From: Prosthecobacter sp.
GTDB lineage: Bacteria > Verrucomicrobiota > Verrucomicrobiia > Verrucomicrobiales > Verrucomicrobiaceae
Assembly (NCBI GenBank): GCA_030827515.1
Contig: JAUREI010000020.1
Coordinates: 1-35,371 of the forward strand
Direction: 5' to 3'
DNA: 35,371 bases
The translations under genes were made by a program, and so were the position numbers. Shown here one piece after another: positions 1 through 8,228 of the stretch. The notes under the pieces are model-generated. The model saw only the letters and a list, made by a program, of their open reading frames with translations. It did not search any database and was not told where the DNA came from. How positions within the stretch are numbered: position 1 is the first letter of the stretch; each line of letters opens with the position of its first letter.

Positions 1-2181
1 GGCGAAAGAGAGCAGTTTGGAAACGGATTCCCCGTCTTTCAGAGAGCGTCCGATGGTCAATATCTCGTCCTTCGCACCGCCGTTGCGATACTCTCGGGTG
101 CTCCAATGGGATTCACGCTTCAAACTCTCCGGATCGCGATCGGCGAGGGCCTGCCAGGCGAGGTGGGATTTGCCAACAGGGCCTTTGTTGAGAGACTTGA
201 CCAGCTCATCCGTGCCCAGCTTGGTGAAGTCAGGGACTTCACCTTTCGCTCCCTTCGGTTTCACGCGCCAGATTCTGCCCCGCGTCTTGTCGCGGTCGGG
301 ATGGTTTCGCGGGACTTCGTTGTGGGAGATGATCTTGTTGTACCAGTCGACGATGTAGATGCAGCCGTCGGGGCCGTTGGTCATGGCGACGGGGCGGAAG
401 AAGGGGTCGTCGCAGGTGATGAGCTCGGCGGCCTGCTCGAGATTCCAATACGGGCCGTCGCGATGCATGGCGATGGTTTGGACCTTTGAGATGATGGGAT
501 TGGCGACGAACATGCAGAGGTCGTCGGGTTTCACGGTGGGGGTGAGTTTGCGGAAGTCGCCCTCGCCGAGCGCGAGACCGCTCAGGCCTGTGCCGCCCAT
601 GCGGAACTCGGCGGCGGGCGGGAACTCGGGCTGGTAGCTTTTTCTCAGGCCGGCCATGCCGCCGGGGTAGTAGGCGTATTCGTGCAAGGGCATGACGGGA
701 TAGCCGTAGTCGTTGGCCTCCTGGATGAAGGTTTCGCCTTCGCCGGTCATGACGAGGCCCCAGATGTTGTTCGGGCCGGTGCTGGTGACTTCGAACTTGC
801 TGCCGTCGGGCCGCATGCGCGCCATGCTGCACTTGGGCCAGTCGATTTCCTCGTTGCTGCCGGGGTGTTTGACCTTGCTGTTGTTGAAGAGGCCCTGAGC
901 CATCCAGATCCAGCCGCCGGGGGCACGCGTGAACTGGTGCGGGAAGAGATGCGAGTCCTGCACGCCGAAGCCGGTGAGGATGACTTCGCGCTGGTCGGAC
1001 TTGCCATCGCCATCGGTGTCTTTGAGAAGGAGCAGGTCGTGGCCGTGCAGTACGTAGCAGGAGTCGCCCGCGCCCCACGGGAGAATGCCGAGCGGAATGG
1101 CGAGGCCGTCGGCGAAGACGGTCGGATTCGTGAGTCCACCCGCGGGAATCGGCGCATTCACCGACTCCCGCGGATAGACGAGCACCTTGTCCTTGCCGCG
1201 CGCCGCATACACCGCCTCGGCGGCGGCGGGGTTTTCATTCGCATCCACGGGATACTCCAGCGCGGTCTGCGTCCACATTCGCCCGCGCTGGTCAAAGTAA
1301 ACGCTGATGAACTTGCCGATGCCGTCGCTCTCCTTGACGACGAGCTCGATCTCGTAGCCCTCGGGCAGATGAAACTTCTTCAACTGCTCCTCGGCGGTCA
1401 AGGCGGTGCCCTGGACGTTGTTGTAGCTGATGTCGCGCTTCGGTTTGGCTGGGGCCGCGGCCTGCTTCTTCGGCGGCGGGGCGACGAGTTTGCGCGCGGC
1501 ATCGACACCGCCGAGCGATTCCCACGTGGGCGCATTGGGTGTCGGTGGCAGTTCTTCGATCGTAACGTCCTTCACCTGCACGAGGCAAACGCCGCCGCTG
1601 TGAACCTGCGGGCCGATCAGGCCGTCGAGCGCGATGTTTTTGTCCTCTTCCGTGTAGTCCATGCAATGCACGCCATTGATCCAGGTCTGGATGCGCGTGC
1701 CTTCGGCGCGGATGCGGTATTCGTTCCAACCGAAGACGTCGATTGCCTTGTCCAGCGCCGCCTGCTGCTCGGGCGTGGGTGCCCAGATGACCTTGTTGCG
1801 GCGGAATTCGTCGTAGATCTTGCCGAACCAGCCCGCACCGCAATCGACCTGATAACCGGTCATGTGCGCGCCGCCCGGCACGCGCAGGCTGCGGATCTGG
1901 ATGCCGCTGTTGAGCATGCCGGTCTTCGGATCGCCGCTGACCTTGATCTTGAGCTTCAGCTCGAAATTTTGGTAGTTCTTCTTCGTGCAGATGAAGTGGT
2001 TCTCTTTGATCTTCTCCGTCGTCGAACCGCCGGTGATCATGCCGTCCTCGACACGCCAGATTTTGGGATCGTAGTCCCAGCCGTCGAGGGTTTTGCCGTC
2101 GAACAGCGAGACGGGCTCCGCGTGACAGAACGCGGAGAGGGCAGCGAGGGCCAGGAGGGACAGAGGGCGGTGCATGCGCAT
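1..2181 (-). CDS. Secreted DUF1080 (3-keto-disaccharide hydrolase-like) + PVC-type dehydrogenase-domain protein, 3' end cut by window
   Basis: A single open frame runs from an ATG at 2181 to the left edge (727 codons, no stop), so the C-terminus is missing. Residues 1-21 form a signal peptide ending SAFCHA. Residues about 25-212 match the DUF1080/3-keto-disaccharide hydrolase concanavalin-like fold: SLFDGKTLDGW at 25, NSGIQIRS at 91, GLIGPQVHSGG at 187. A Pro/Ala/Lys linker (about 232-250) leads into a PVC-type membrane-bound dehydrogenase/beta-propeller region (LPEGYEIELVV at 272, a DTDGDGK loop near 388, then VKPKG). In this family the propeller is often followed by HEAT repeats and a haem-binding cytochrome c domain, which may lie beyond the edge. 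The role is probably periplasmic oxidation or processing of sugars or polysaccharide fragments; the substrate is unknown. A second ATG two codons in (2175) is an alternative start. No Shine-Dalgarno is seen. An AraC regulator lies 67 bp upstream on the same strand. Confidence 0.88.
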   Translation of the reverse strand, partial: MRMHRPLSLLALAALSAFCHAEPVSLFDGKTLDGWDYDPKIWRVEDGMITGGSTTEKIKENHFICTKKNYQNFELKLKIKVSGDPKTGMLNSGIQIRSLRVPGGAHMTGYQVDCGAGWFGKIYDEFRRNKVIWAPTPEQQAALDKAIDVFGWNEYRIRAEGTRIQTWINGVHCMDYTEEDKNIALDGLIGPQVHSGGVCLVQVKDVTIEELPPTPNAPTWESLGGVDAARKLVAPPPKKQAAAPAKPKRDISYNNVQGTALTAEEQLKKFHLPEGYEIELVVKESDGIGKFISVYFDQRGRMWTQTALEYPVDANENPAAAEAVYAARGKDKVLVYPRESVNAPIPAGGLTNPTVFADGLAIPLGILPWGAGDSCYVLHGHDLLLLKDTDGDGKSDQREVILTGFGVQDSHLFPHQFTRAPGGWIWMAQGLFNNSKVKHPGSNEEIDWPKCSMARMRPDGSKFEVTSTGPNNIWGLVMTGEGETFIQEANDYGYPVMPLHEYAYYPGGMAGLRKSYQPEFPPAAEFRMGGTGLSGLALGEGDFRKLTPTVKPDDLCMFVANPIISKVQTIAMHRDGPYWNLEQAAELITCDDPFFRPVAMTNGPDGCIYIVDWYNKIISHNEVPRNHPDRDKTRGRIWRVKPKGAKGEVPDFTKLGTDELVKSLNKGPVGKSHLAWQALADRDPESLKRESHWSTREYRNGGAKDEILTIGRSLKDGESVSKLLSFA

Positions 2182-2185
2182 AGAA

Positions 2186-2199
2186 CGCCACGATTGGCG
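2186..2199 (-). promoter_or_regulatory. Small hairpin just upstream of the DUF1080/PVC gene start
   Basis: A perfect 5-bp inverted repeat, CGCCA-CGAT-TGGCG on the plus strand, ends 5 nt before the ATG at 2181. It sits in the short spacer between the AraC gene and its downstream neighbour, so it could be part of an operator or a translational element. A repeat this short can also arise by chance. Confidence 0.2.
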
Positions 2200-2248
2200 G
2201 GGGCTTCGCAAGACAACATCCACCGCCGCCTGACTGAAACGCACCCGT

Positions 2249-3115
2249 TCAGCCGCGGCTGCGGTAGTCCGAGGGCAGGCAGCCGACCCAGCGCTGGAAG
2301 GCACGGGCGAAGGCAATCGGACTTTGGTAGCCGACCTCGCGGGCGATGAATTCCTGTTTGTCATCGCTGCGGGTCAGCAACTGCTGGGCGGCGCGAATGC
2401 GCAGGGAGGTCAGGTGGGCCATTGGGCTGCGTCCGAGTTCCTTCCAGCAAAGGCGGCGAAAGTGTTCCTGGCTGACGTGGGCGGCATGGGCCAGGGCGGC
2501 GACGGTCCAGTCTTCGGCCAGTCGGGCTTCCACCTCGTCCCAGAGGCGTCGCAGGCGCTCGTCCTTCTGCCAGGGACTGGCCAGGCGTCGGAGATGCAGG
2601 TGCAGCAATTCCAACCAGTGGTGCAGGGCATGGCTGTCGCGCTCCCCCTGCCATTCGCCCCGCAGCCCCTCCCAGATGTGGGCAAACTGGGCGGCGTCGA
2701 CCTTCAGGTGCACGGGCGAGGCGGCGCTGACGAGCGGCGTCACGAAGACGGGTTCATCGTAGCGAGCCCACAGGAAGCGCCAGCGCTTGCCCTTGACGGC
2801 CTGGAAGGCGTTGACCCCGCGCGGGGGCGCCAGGCAGGCCTGACCGGCGCTCAGGCTCTGCCAGCGACCGTCGAGCAGGACGCGACCGGAACCCTCGACG
2901 CAGACCATGAAAAAACTGCCGGGGGGGCGCAGGCGCACACGCCGGTAGGGATGGGCGGCGTCATCGATGCCGACCCGGGCGAGCCGGACGGCTGCCAGCG
3001 CGGGACAATCCCCGGCTTCCAGGCACCAGCGCTGGCTGCGACGGCCGTCAACCGTGGTTTCGGTCAGGGGCAAGCCTGACGCGACGCGAGCCTGGGCGCC
3101 GCCCGTGCGTCTCAT
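2249..3115 (-). CDS. AraC-family transcriptional regulator
   Basis: A 288-residue protein. Residues 35-120 resemble an AraC-type cupin sensor domain (LRPPGSFFMVCVEGSGRVLLDG around 62-83, then a GQACLAPPRGVNAF turn). The C-terminal 100 residues hold the two helix-turn-helix motifs of the family: WTVAALAHAAHVSQEHFRRL around 203-222, and FIAREVGYQSPIAFARAFQR around 256-275, ending PSDYR. The second motif is very close to the AraC/XylS signature. I chose the ATG at 3115, 5 bp after the preceding stop; a GTG at 3136 would give a slightly longer protein overlapping the upstream gene by 16 bp. Neither start has a good ribosome site. AraC regulators with cupin sensors commonly respond to sugars, and the next gene is a secreted sugar-active protein, so local control is a reasonable inference. 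The ligand is unknown. Confidence 0.93.
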   Translation of the reverse strand: MRRTGGAQARVASGLPLTETTVDGRRSQRWCLEAGDCPALAAVRLARVGIDDAAHPYRRVRLRPPGSFFMVCVEGSGRVLLDGRWQSLSAGQACLAPPRGVNAFQAVKGKRWRFLWARYDEPVFVTPLVSAASPVHLKVDAAQFAHIWEGLRGEWQGERDSHALHHWLELLHLHLRRLASPWQKDERLRRLWDEVEARLAEDWTVAALAHAAHVSQEHFRRLCWKELGRSPMAHLTSLRIRAAQQLLTRSDDKQEFIAREVGYQSPIAFARAFQRWVGCLPSDYRSRG

Positions 3116-3120
3116 GCGGC

Positions 3121-3495
3121 TCAGAACTGCAGCCACTGGCGCATCCAGCCAAGAGCGGCGGTCAGGCCGACCACCACGACGGCCAGCTCCAGATAGAGGG
3201 CGAGGCGACGGTTGCGTTCGGCGCGCAGCTGCTGCAGCGGCTTGCGCTGCTGGGGGCGGGCGCGGGCGGCGGGACCAAGGGGCGGCAGGGTGTTGCGGCT
3301 GGCCAGTCGCTGGCGGGTCATCTCCAGCGGGGCCTGGGTGATGGCCACTTCAAGACGATGGATCTCCGCCTGCAGCTGGCGCGAACGGCTGGTCAGGTCG
3401 CGGATGTCGCGGCCGCCCTGCTGGCGACTCAGGCTTTCCTTGACCGACCGGCTGCGGCTGGAGCGAACGCGTTTGTTGTTGACGGAGAAGGCCAT
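3121..3495 (-). CDS. Hypothetical basic protein with C-terminal membrane anchor
   Basis: A 124-residue protein I do not recognise. The first 30 residues are rich in Arg, Lys and Ser. Residues about 35-60 (SRQLQAEIHRLEVAITQ) look like a short coiled coil. A proline/arginine-rich stretch follows, and one hydrophobic segment near the C-terminus (LYLELAVVVVGLTAALGWM, about 99-117) is followed by only a short tail. This suggests a tail-anchored cytoplasmic protein. It starts 13 bp after the stop of another coiled-coil, tail-anchored protein, and the pair is probably co-transcribed. No enzyme motif is visible. Coding potential is supported by the frame's composition and tight packing, not by homology. 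Confidence 0.72.
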   Translation of the reverse strand: MAFSVNNKRVRSSRSRSVKESLSRQQGGRDIRDLTSRSRQLQAEIHRLEVAITQAPLEMTRQRLASRNTLPPLGPAARARPQQRKPLQQLRAERNRRLALYLELAVVVVGLTAALGWMRQWLQF

Positions 3496-3508
3496 GGCGG
3501 AGTTCGGG

Positions 3509-4174
3509 TTAAAACAGAAGTTTGGCCAGAATGAGACCGAGGATCAGGGTGAGAATGAGGGGCAGCGTGAAGGCGAAGCCGCGCCGCAGCCAGGCGCGCG
3601 TGTCATCCGCATCCGCAGGCTCGGCCTGGCGGCGGGTGGCAGGAGTGGACGCGGCCTCAAGGTTTGCAACGCCCGCCGGCTGGCTGGCGGCGAGCCGGCG
3701 CATGCCCTTTTCAAAACCCGCCTCGGCTTCCATCAGGGAGCCAAGCGCGTTGTCCAGCTCCTGTTCCAGCTGGTGTCGGGGCCAGCGTTCCGGCAGAAAG
3801 CCGCGCAGTTCTTCCAGACGTGCGTGAAAGTCGCGCTGGGTGGCCGTCAACTCCTCCAGATAGTGCCGGGTGCTGTCCAGATCACGGTCAATCGCAACCA
3901 GATGCTGTTCCAGCAGTCCAACCAGGCTCTCACGGCCATGGATGAAGTGTTCCTGCTTTTGCTTGAGGGTCTCCAGCAGTCGACGCTCCTGTTCGATCTG
4001 CTCCTGCTCCTGACGCAGCTTGGCGAGTCGCTCCTGGGCTTCGCGGACCTGGCGCTCGACATTCTCGCCCTGCCGGTCGTCGTCGGCAAAATCGCCACCG
4101 AACTCAGGCGCCTCGTCAAAGCGAAAGACGTTGTCCTGGGCGGATGCGTTGGAAGGCGGCGGGCGTCGAACCAT
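3509..4174 (-). CDS. Hypothetical coiled-coil protein with C-terminal membrane anchor
   Basis: A 221-residue protein. An acidic N-terminal section is followed by a long Glu/Gln/Leu/Arg-rich coiled coil from about residue 38 to 130 (for example VREAQERLAKLRQEQEQIEQ). A linker rich in Ala and Pro follows, then a single very hydrophobic helix at the extreme C-terminus (about 199-221, FTLPLILTLILGLILAKLLF). This predicts a cytoplasmic rod fixed to the inner membrane by its tail. It lies 33 bp downstream of the polytopic membrane protein gene and 13 bp upstream of the smaller tail-anchored protein. I recognise no family; a scaffold or partner of the neighbouring membrane protein is possible but unproven. 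An 8-bp inverted repeat ends one base before its ATG. Confidence 0.75.
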   Translation of the reverse strand: MVRRPPPSNASAQDNVFRFDEAPEFGGDFADDDRQGENVERQVREAQERLAKLRQEQEQIEQERRLLETLKQKQEHFIHGRESLVGLLEQHLVAIDRDLDSTRHYLEELTATQRDFHARLEELRGFLPERWPRHQLEQELDNALGSLMEAEAGFEKGMRRLAASQPAGVANLEAASTPATRRQAEPADADDTRAWLRRGFAFTLPLILTLILGLILAKLLF

Positions 4175-4175
4175 G

Positions 4176-4203
4176 TTTATCGCATTGATAACTTAGCGAT
4201 AAA
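4176..4203 (-). repeat. 8-bp inverted repeat directly before a start codon
   Basis: TTTATCGC and GCGATAAA flank a 12-base loop in the 33-bp gap between the membrane protein stop (4208-4210) and the ATG at 4174. The repeat fills almost the whole spacer, in locally AT-rich DNA. In RNA it would fold over the ribosome-binding region of the downstream gene; as DNA it could be a dyad operator. It lacks a clear GC-rich stem plus U-run, so it is not a typical intrinsic terminator. Confidence 0.5.
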
Positions 4204-4207
4204 AATA

Positions 4208-5923
4208 TTATAGCTTTCCGAGATAATCCAGATGTTTTGTGCGATTTTTTGACAGGTGAAACGGCAGAATGCCGAATAAGACTGTTATTAAGAACACCAA
4301 AATCACGGCGATGGCGTCTGGAATCAGGGAAACTTGTGATGTCGGGCTCAGAATTTGCAGTTTCCAGCGGTAAATGTCAGGAGCGGCCAGCACGCCGGCA
4401 CAAAGCAGAATGTAAAGAAAGCTGCTGATCAGACAGAGGGTGCCGCCAAAGCCGGAAATGATGCGTGCGGGGTTGGATTCTCGGAAGTTCGGCAACCAGG
4501 CGCCGAGGGCCAGGGCCAGGGCATTGAGACCGTGGCTGAGCATGACGACGGCCGTGCCAAAGATGAGGCTGCGTTCCCAGGGCAGGTCGAGGGTGCGGCA
4601 GGATAGCAGGACTAGCAGCAGGGTGAGCAGGGCCATGGCGGCACTGGAAAGGCGCAGCTTGAGGTCCATGACGCGCGCCAGAGACAGCGGTGACAGGCCA
4701 AGGATCCACAAGCGCTGGCCCTCCAGGCTGATTTGCGGAAAAACAAAGCGTGTGGTCAATGTCGACAGGGCCAGGCAGCAGACGAGCAGGTTGAGATGGC
4801 TGATGACGGTAACCCAGAAGGTGCTCTGCAGGTTGTGGCCCAGGCGCTGCAGATTGAGGGTGTAGATCAGCAGCAGGCCAAAGATGACCAGGCATTGGCC
4901 CCACTGGGCCGGTTCGCGCAGGAAGGTGCGGATGTCCTTGGCAAGGAGGGCGCGTTCCGCCCTGCCGCGCCGCGGCGGGCGTTCCGGGACCGGCCGCCGA
5001 AACCAGGGAAGGGTGTCGGAATTGCCGCGAAACCAGGGACCGGCGGTCATCACCCGGTGCCAGGCGGGGTAAAACAGGCGTTCACCGAAACGGGCCGTCA
5101 GGTGCAGGGCGAGGAGCGCGTTGGCCAGCAGGAGCAGGAGATGGAAGACCGCTCTGCCGGCAGGGCTGCGGCCGGCGGCGGCAAACAGCACTTCCGCCAC
5201 CCAGGAGCTTGGCAGCAGGGGGTGGGTGGAGATTTCCGAGTGGCGCATGACAGCCTGCAGGCTCGCGACCAGATCCCGCTGGGAGGGTTTTTCCGGCGTC
5301 GCGCCGAACTGGGACACCAGCCAGATGCCGGCGACGAGCAAAGCGAGGGCGCCAGCGGGTTTCCACCAGGAACGGCGGGCGTGCCTGACCAGCAGCAGCA
5401 GCAGCCAGGTCGACAGGCATGCGGCGAGGCCAACGAGGCAAAGCAGGGCGGGCAGACCGGCCAGGTAGAAAGCGGGACCGGCACCGTAAACCCGGCCGAG
5501 CGCGGCCAGCACGGGAGCGCTGAGCACGAGCAGGCCCCAGCTGGCCAGCAGCATGCCCTCGAGGGTCTTCCACAGCACCAGGCTGCTCCAAGGCAGGGGC
5601 AGGGCCACCTGCCAGTCCATGCCCGTGCGTCGGAAAAGCCCCATGCCGGTGATGGCGGCGTTGGAGACCACCAGCATGACAAAGAAAAAGAAGAACAGAA
5701 GATGCACCAGGCGCTCCACCAGCAGGCCGCCAAACAGGGGCATGGCGGCGACAAACAGCAGCCCCTGGGAGACCAGCAGGTAGGTGGCGACGCAGTAGAT
5801 GACGAGGAACAGGCCAATGGTCGCCACCAGCAGCCGGTTGCCATGCAGGGCGTCCAGAGCCCGGTGCCGTGCCATGCGCAGGTGCGCACTGGCAAGCAGC
5901 AGGGTGGCGGCGGCGGAGGTCAT
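4208..5923 (-). CDS. Polytopic membrane protein, ABC-2/ABC-exporter permease-like
   Basis: A 571-residue integral membrane protein with roughly a dozen hydrophobic segments (for example LLVATIGLFLVIYCVATYLL near 32-51, LLFFFFFVMLVV near 74, and a C-terminal AIAVILVFLITVLFGILPF). A central cytoplasmic loop (about 300-330) is rich in Arg and Pro and leads into RALLAKDIRTFLREPAQWGQ. A motif of that kind is typical of large bacterial ABC-type permeases that pair with a separate ATPase for export. No ATPase gene is adjacent in this window, so the partner must lie elsewhere or the function differs. An AAGGA stretch just upstream of the ATG is a plausible ribosome site. The gene sits 39 bp after the pilT stop and 33 bp before two tail-anchored coiled-coil genes. 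The substrate is unknown. Confidence 0.78.
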   Translation of the reverse strand: MTSAAATLLLASAHLRMARHRALDALHGNRLLVATIGLFLVIYCVATYLLVSQGLLFVAAMPLFGGLLVERLVHLLFFFFFVMLVVSNAAITGMGLFRRTGMDWQVALPLPWSSLVLWKTLEGMLLASWGLLVLSAPVLAALGRVYGAGPAFYLAGLPALLCLVGLAACLSTWLLLLLVRHARRSWWKPAGALALLVAGIWLVSQFGATPEKPSQRDLVASLQAVMRHSEISTHPLLPSSWVAEVLFAAAGRSPAGRAVFHLLLLLANALLALHLTARFGERLFYPAWHRVMTAGPWFRGNSDTLPWFRRPVPERPPRRGRAERALLAKDIRTFLREPAQWGQCLVIFGLLLIYTLNLQRLGHNLQSTFWVTVISHLNLLVCCLALSTLTTRFVFPQISLEGQRLWILGLSPLSLARVMDLKLRLSSAAMALLTLLLVLLSCRTLDLPWERSLIFGTAVVMLSHGLNALALALGAWLPNFRESNPARIISGFGGTLCLISSFLYILLCAGVLAAPDIYRWKLQILSPTSQVSLIPDAIAVILVFLITVLFGILPFHLSKNRTKHLDYLGKL

Positions 5924-5962
5924 GAGTCCTTGGGAAACGCCGCCGAGCCGGTGGTCGGCCGG

Positions 5963-7066
5963 CTACTTTTTCGCCTCGCCACCCCCGGCGTTCGCGAGGG
6001 CCTGCATTTCCGGCGGCAGGAAGGCCTTGAAGCGGCCCTTGTCGATCGCCTTCATGTAGGCCTCCATGGGCGAGACAAAGCCGTCGCGCAACTTGCTCCA
6101 GATGGAGTCGTCCATGAACTGCATGCCCTCGGCCTTGCCGCCAATGATGACGTCGTAGAGCTTCTGGGTGGCGCCTTCGCGGATGATGGCGCCGACGGCG
6201 GGCGTGGACACCATGATCTCGTTGACGGCCACGCGGCCCTTGCCGTCGGCCTTCTTCATGAGCAGCTGGGCGACGACGCCCTTGAGCGAGGCGGCGAGCA
6301 TCGTGCGCACCTGGCTCTGCTGGTCGGCGGGGAAGACGTCGATGATACGGTCGACCGTCTTGCGGGCGTTGTTCGTGTGCAGGGTGCCGAAGACGAGCAG
6401 GCCGGTTTCGGCGGCGGTCAGGGCAAGCGAGATGGTTTCCAGGTCGCGCATTTCGCCGACGAGCGCGATGTCGGCATCCTGGCGCAGGGCGGCACGCAGG
6501 CCGTCGGCGAACGAGGGCGTCTGGATCGGCACCTCGCGCTGGGTGATGATGCTCCTCTTGTTGCGGTGGACGAACTCGATCGGCTCCTCGATCGTGATGA
6601 TGTGGCGGCGGAAGTTCGTGTTGATATAGTCGAGCAGTGCCGCCAGCGTCGTCGACTTGCCTGAGCCCGTCGGGCCTGTGACCAGCACAAGGCCGCTGCG
6701 CAGGTGGCCGAACTCCTTGACCACCGGCGGAATGCCGAGGCTTTCCAGGCTGGCGATCTTGGTTGGAATGATGCGGAAGACGGCGGCGTAGCCGTTCTGC
6801 TGCTTGAGGTAATTGCAGCGGAATCGGTGCTCGGCGTCCATTTCGTAGGCGAAGTCGAGGTCGCCCTTTTCAAGGTAGCGTTCCCAGGCGCGCGGCTCGC
6901 AGATTTCGCGCATCATGGTTTCCATGGAAGAGGCGGTGAGCACCTCCTCGGCGATCGGGCGAATCGAGCCGTGGACGCGAATCTTCGGAGGCTGGCCCTG
7001 GCTGAGGTGAAGGTCGGAGCCGCCGAGCTGGATGAGCTGGTCAAAAAGTTGGTCGATGATGGGCAT
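5963..7066 (-). CDS. pilT: PilT-type type IV pilus twitching ATPase (copy 1)
   Basis: A 367-residue secretion-superfamily hexameric ATPase, predicted to drive type IV pilus retraction at the cytoplasmic face of the inner membrane. The N-terminal PAS-like domain carries the family start (LIQLGGSDLHLSQGQPPKIR, 11-30). Walker A GPTGSGKST is at 131-139, the Asp box IITIEEPIEF at 156-165, Walker B ADIALVGEMRDLET at 198-211, and the His box GLLVFGTLHTNNA at 222-234. I placed the start at the ATG at 7066, where conserved sequence begins; 33 further upstream codons are open but unlike the family and overlap the other pilT. It follows a second PilT-like gene with a 44-bp gap. Pairs of this kind often act as PilT and PilU, but which copy is which cannot be decided by eye. 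Confidence 0.95.
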   Translation of the reverse strand: MPIIDQLFDQLIQLGGSDLHLSQGQPPKIRVHGSIRPIAEEVLTASSMETMMREICEPRAWERYLEKGDLDFAYEMDAEHRFRCNYLKQQNGYAAVFRIIPTKIASLESLGIPPVVKEFGHLRSGLVLVTGPTGSGKSTTLAALLDYINTNFRRHIITIEEPIEFVHRNKRSIITQREVPIQTPSFADGLRAALRQDADIALVGEMRDLETISLALTAAETGLLVFGTLHTNNARKTVDRIIDVFPADQQSQVRTMLAASLKGVVAQLLMKKADGKGRVAVNEIMVSTPAVGAIIREGATQKLYDVIIGGKAEGMQFMDDSIWSKLRDGFVSPMEAYMKAIDKGRFKAFLPPEMQALANAGGGEAKK

Positions 7067-7110
7067 GGCGTGGGGCGTGTTGCCGGACTGGGGTTGGCGG
7101 AAGGTGGGGC

Positions 7111-8214
7111 TCAGCTCTGGAAGAAGGCGCGCATGAGCTGCTTGTCCTCGGCTCGCGATTCGCATTCCTCGCGACTGATCAGGCCCTTGCTGTAGAGCCC
7201 GCGAAGGGAGTCGTCCATGGTGATCATGCCGACGTTTTTGCCGGTCTGCATGACGCCGTTGAGCATGTAGGTTTTGCCGTCTCGAATGCAGGCGGCGACG
7301 GCGGGAGTGTTGACCAGCAGTTCGAGGGCCATGGTGCGGCCATTGCCGTCGGTTTTCGGGACCAGCTGCTGCGAGATGATGCCGCGCAGGGATTCGGAGA
7401 CCATGATGCGGATCTGGTCGCGCTGGTCGGACGGGAAGACGTCGAGGACGCGGTCCAGGGTGCGCGCCGAGTTGCCGGTGTGCAGGGTGCCGAGCACAAG
7501 GTGACCCGTTTCCGCCGCGGTGATGGCCAGGGAGATGGTTTCCAGGTCGCGCATTTCACCGACCATGATGACGTCGGGGTCTTCGCGCAGGGCGCCTCGC
7601 AGGGCGGCCGCAAAGGACTCGGTGTGGCTGCCGACTTCGCGCTGGTTGACGTGACAGCCCTTCGGTTCGATGACATACTCAATCGGATCCTCAAGGGTGA
7701 TGATGTGATCCTGGCGCTCCTTGTTGATCTCGTCGACCAGCGCGGCCAGCGTCGTCGACTTGCCGCAACCGACCGGGCCGGTGACCAGGACGAGGCCGTT
7801 GTGATAGCGGATCAGGGTGCGTACCGTATCCGGCAGGCCGAGTTCGTCGACCGAGCGGATGTTCGTGGTGATGATGCGGAAGGTGATGTCGATGCCCAGG
7901 CGTTGCTGGACGACGGACGCGCGGAAGCGGCCGAATTCCGGCGAGTAGGCAAAGTCGACGTCACCCTTGGTTTCCAGCTGCTGAATCTGCGCTTCCGTGA
8001 GGAAGCTGTAGGCCAGCCGGCGGGTGTCCTCGGTCGTCAGCGCCGCCGAATTGTTCCAGATGGGAGTCAGGTTGCCGTAGCGACGCCAGATCGGCTGGCT
8101 GGCGGTGGCCAGATGCAGATCGGAGGCATCATACTGCATGCAGAAGCGCAGGTAGTCATCCACGTGGCCCAGCACGGGCACGAGGTCTTGGGCGGGAGCG
8201 GCTTGGTCGGACAT
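7111..8214 (-). CDS. PilT/PilU-type type IV pilus ATPase (copy 2)
   Basis: A 367-residue paralogue of the adjacent pilT. Numbered from the ATG at 8214, it has the DASDLHLATASQP entry motif (29-41), Walker A GPVGCGKST at 146-154, Asp box IITLEDPIEY at 171-180, Walker B PDVIMVGEMRDLET at 213-226, and His box GHLVLGTLHTGNS at 237-249, so catalysis looks intact. It replaces the TG of the usual GPTGSGKST with VGC. The C-terminus ends MRAFFQS, differing from the neighbour. A GTG at 8232 would extend it by six residues and create a 4-bp stop/start overlap with the preceding gene, suggesting translational coupling. Either start is possible, and neither has a strong ribosome site. It may be a PilU-like helper motor; this is inference from pairing. 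Confidence 0.93.
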   Translation of the reverse strand: MSDQAAPAQDLVPVLGHVDDYLRFCMQYDASDLHLATASQPIWRRYGNLTPIWNNSAALTTEDTRRLAYSFLTEAQIQQLETKGDVDFAYSPEFGRFRASVVQQRLGIDITFRIITTNIRSVDELGLPDTVRTLIRYHNGLVLVTGPVGCGKSTTLAALVDEINKERQDHIITLEDPIEYVIEPKGCHVNQREVGSHTESFAAALRGALREDPDVIMVGEMRDLETISLAITAAETGHLVLGTLHTGNSARTLDRVLDVFPSDQRDQIRIMVSESLRGIISQQLVPKTDGNGRTMALELLVNTPAVAACIRDGKTYMLNGVMQTGKNVGMITMDDSLRGLYSKGLISREECESRAEDKQLMRAFFQS

Positions 8215-8228
8215 GGAAGGGGCGGATT

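Noticed and set aside
1292-2191. A His/Arg-rich 299-residue minus-strand frame
   Set aside because: It is an out-of-frame reading of the DUF1080/PVC gene; the neighbouring frame gives the recognisable protein.
682-2349. A 555-residue plus-strand open frame
   Set aside because: It is antisense to the DUF1080/PVC gene, whose minus-strand frame has a signal peptide and clear domain motifs.
4733-6664. A 643-residue plus-strand open frame
   Set aside because: It spans two well-supported minus-strand genes (permease-like and pilT) and is very rich in Gln and Gly, which is typical of an antisense artefact.
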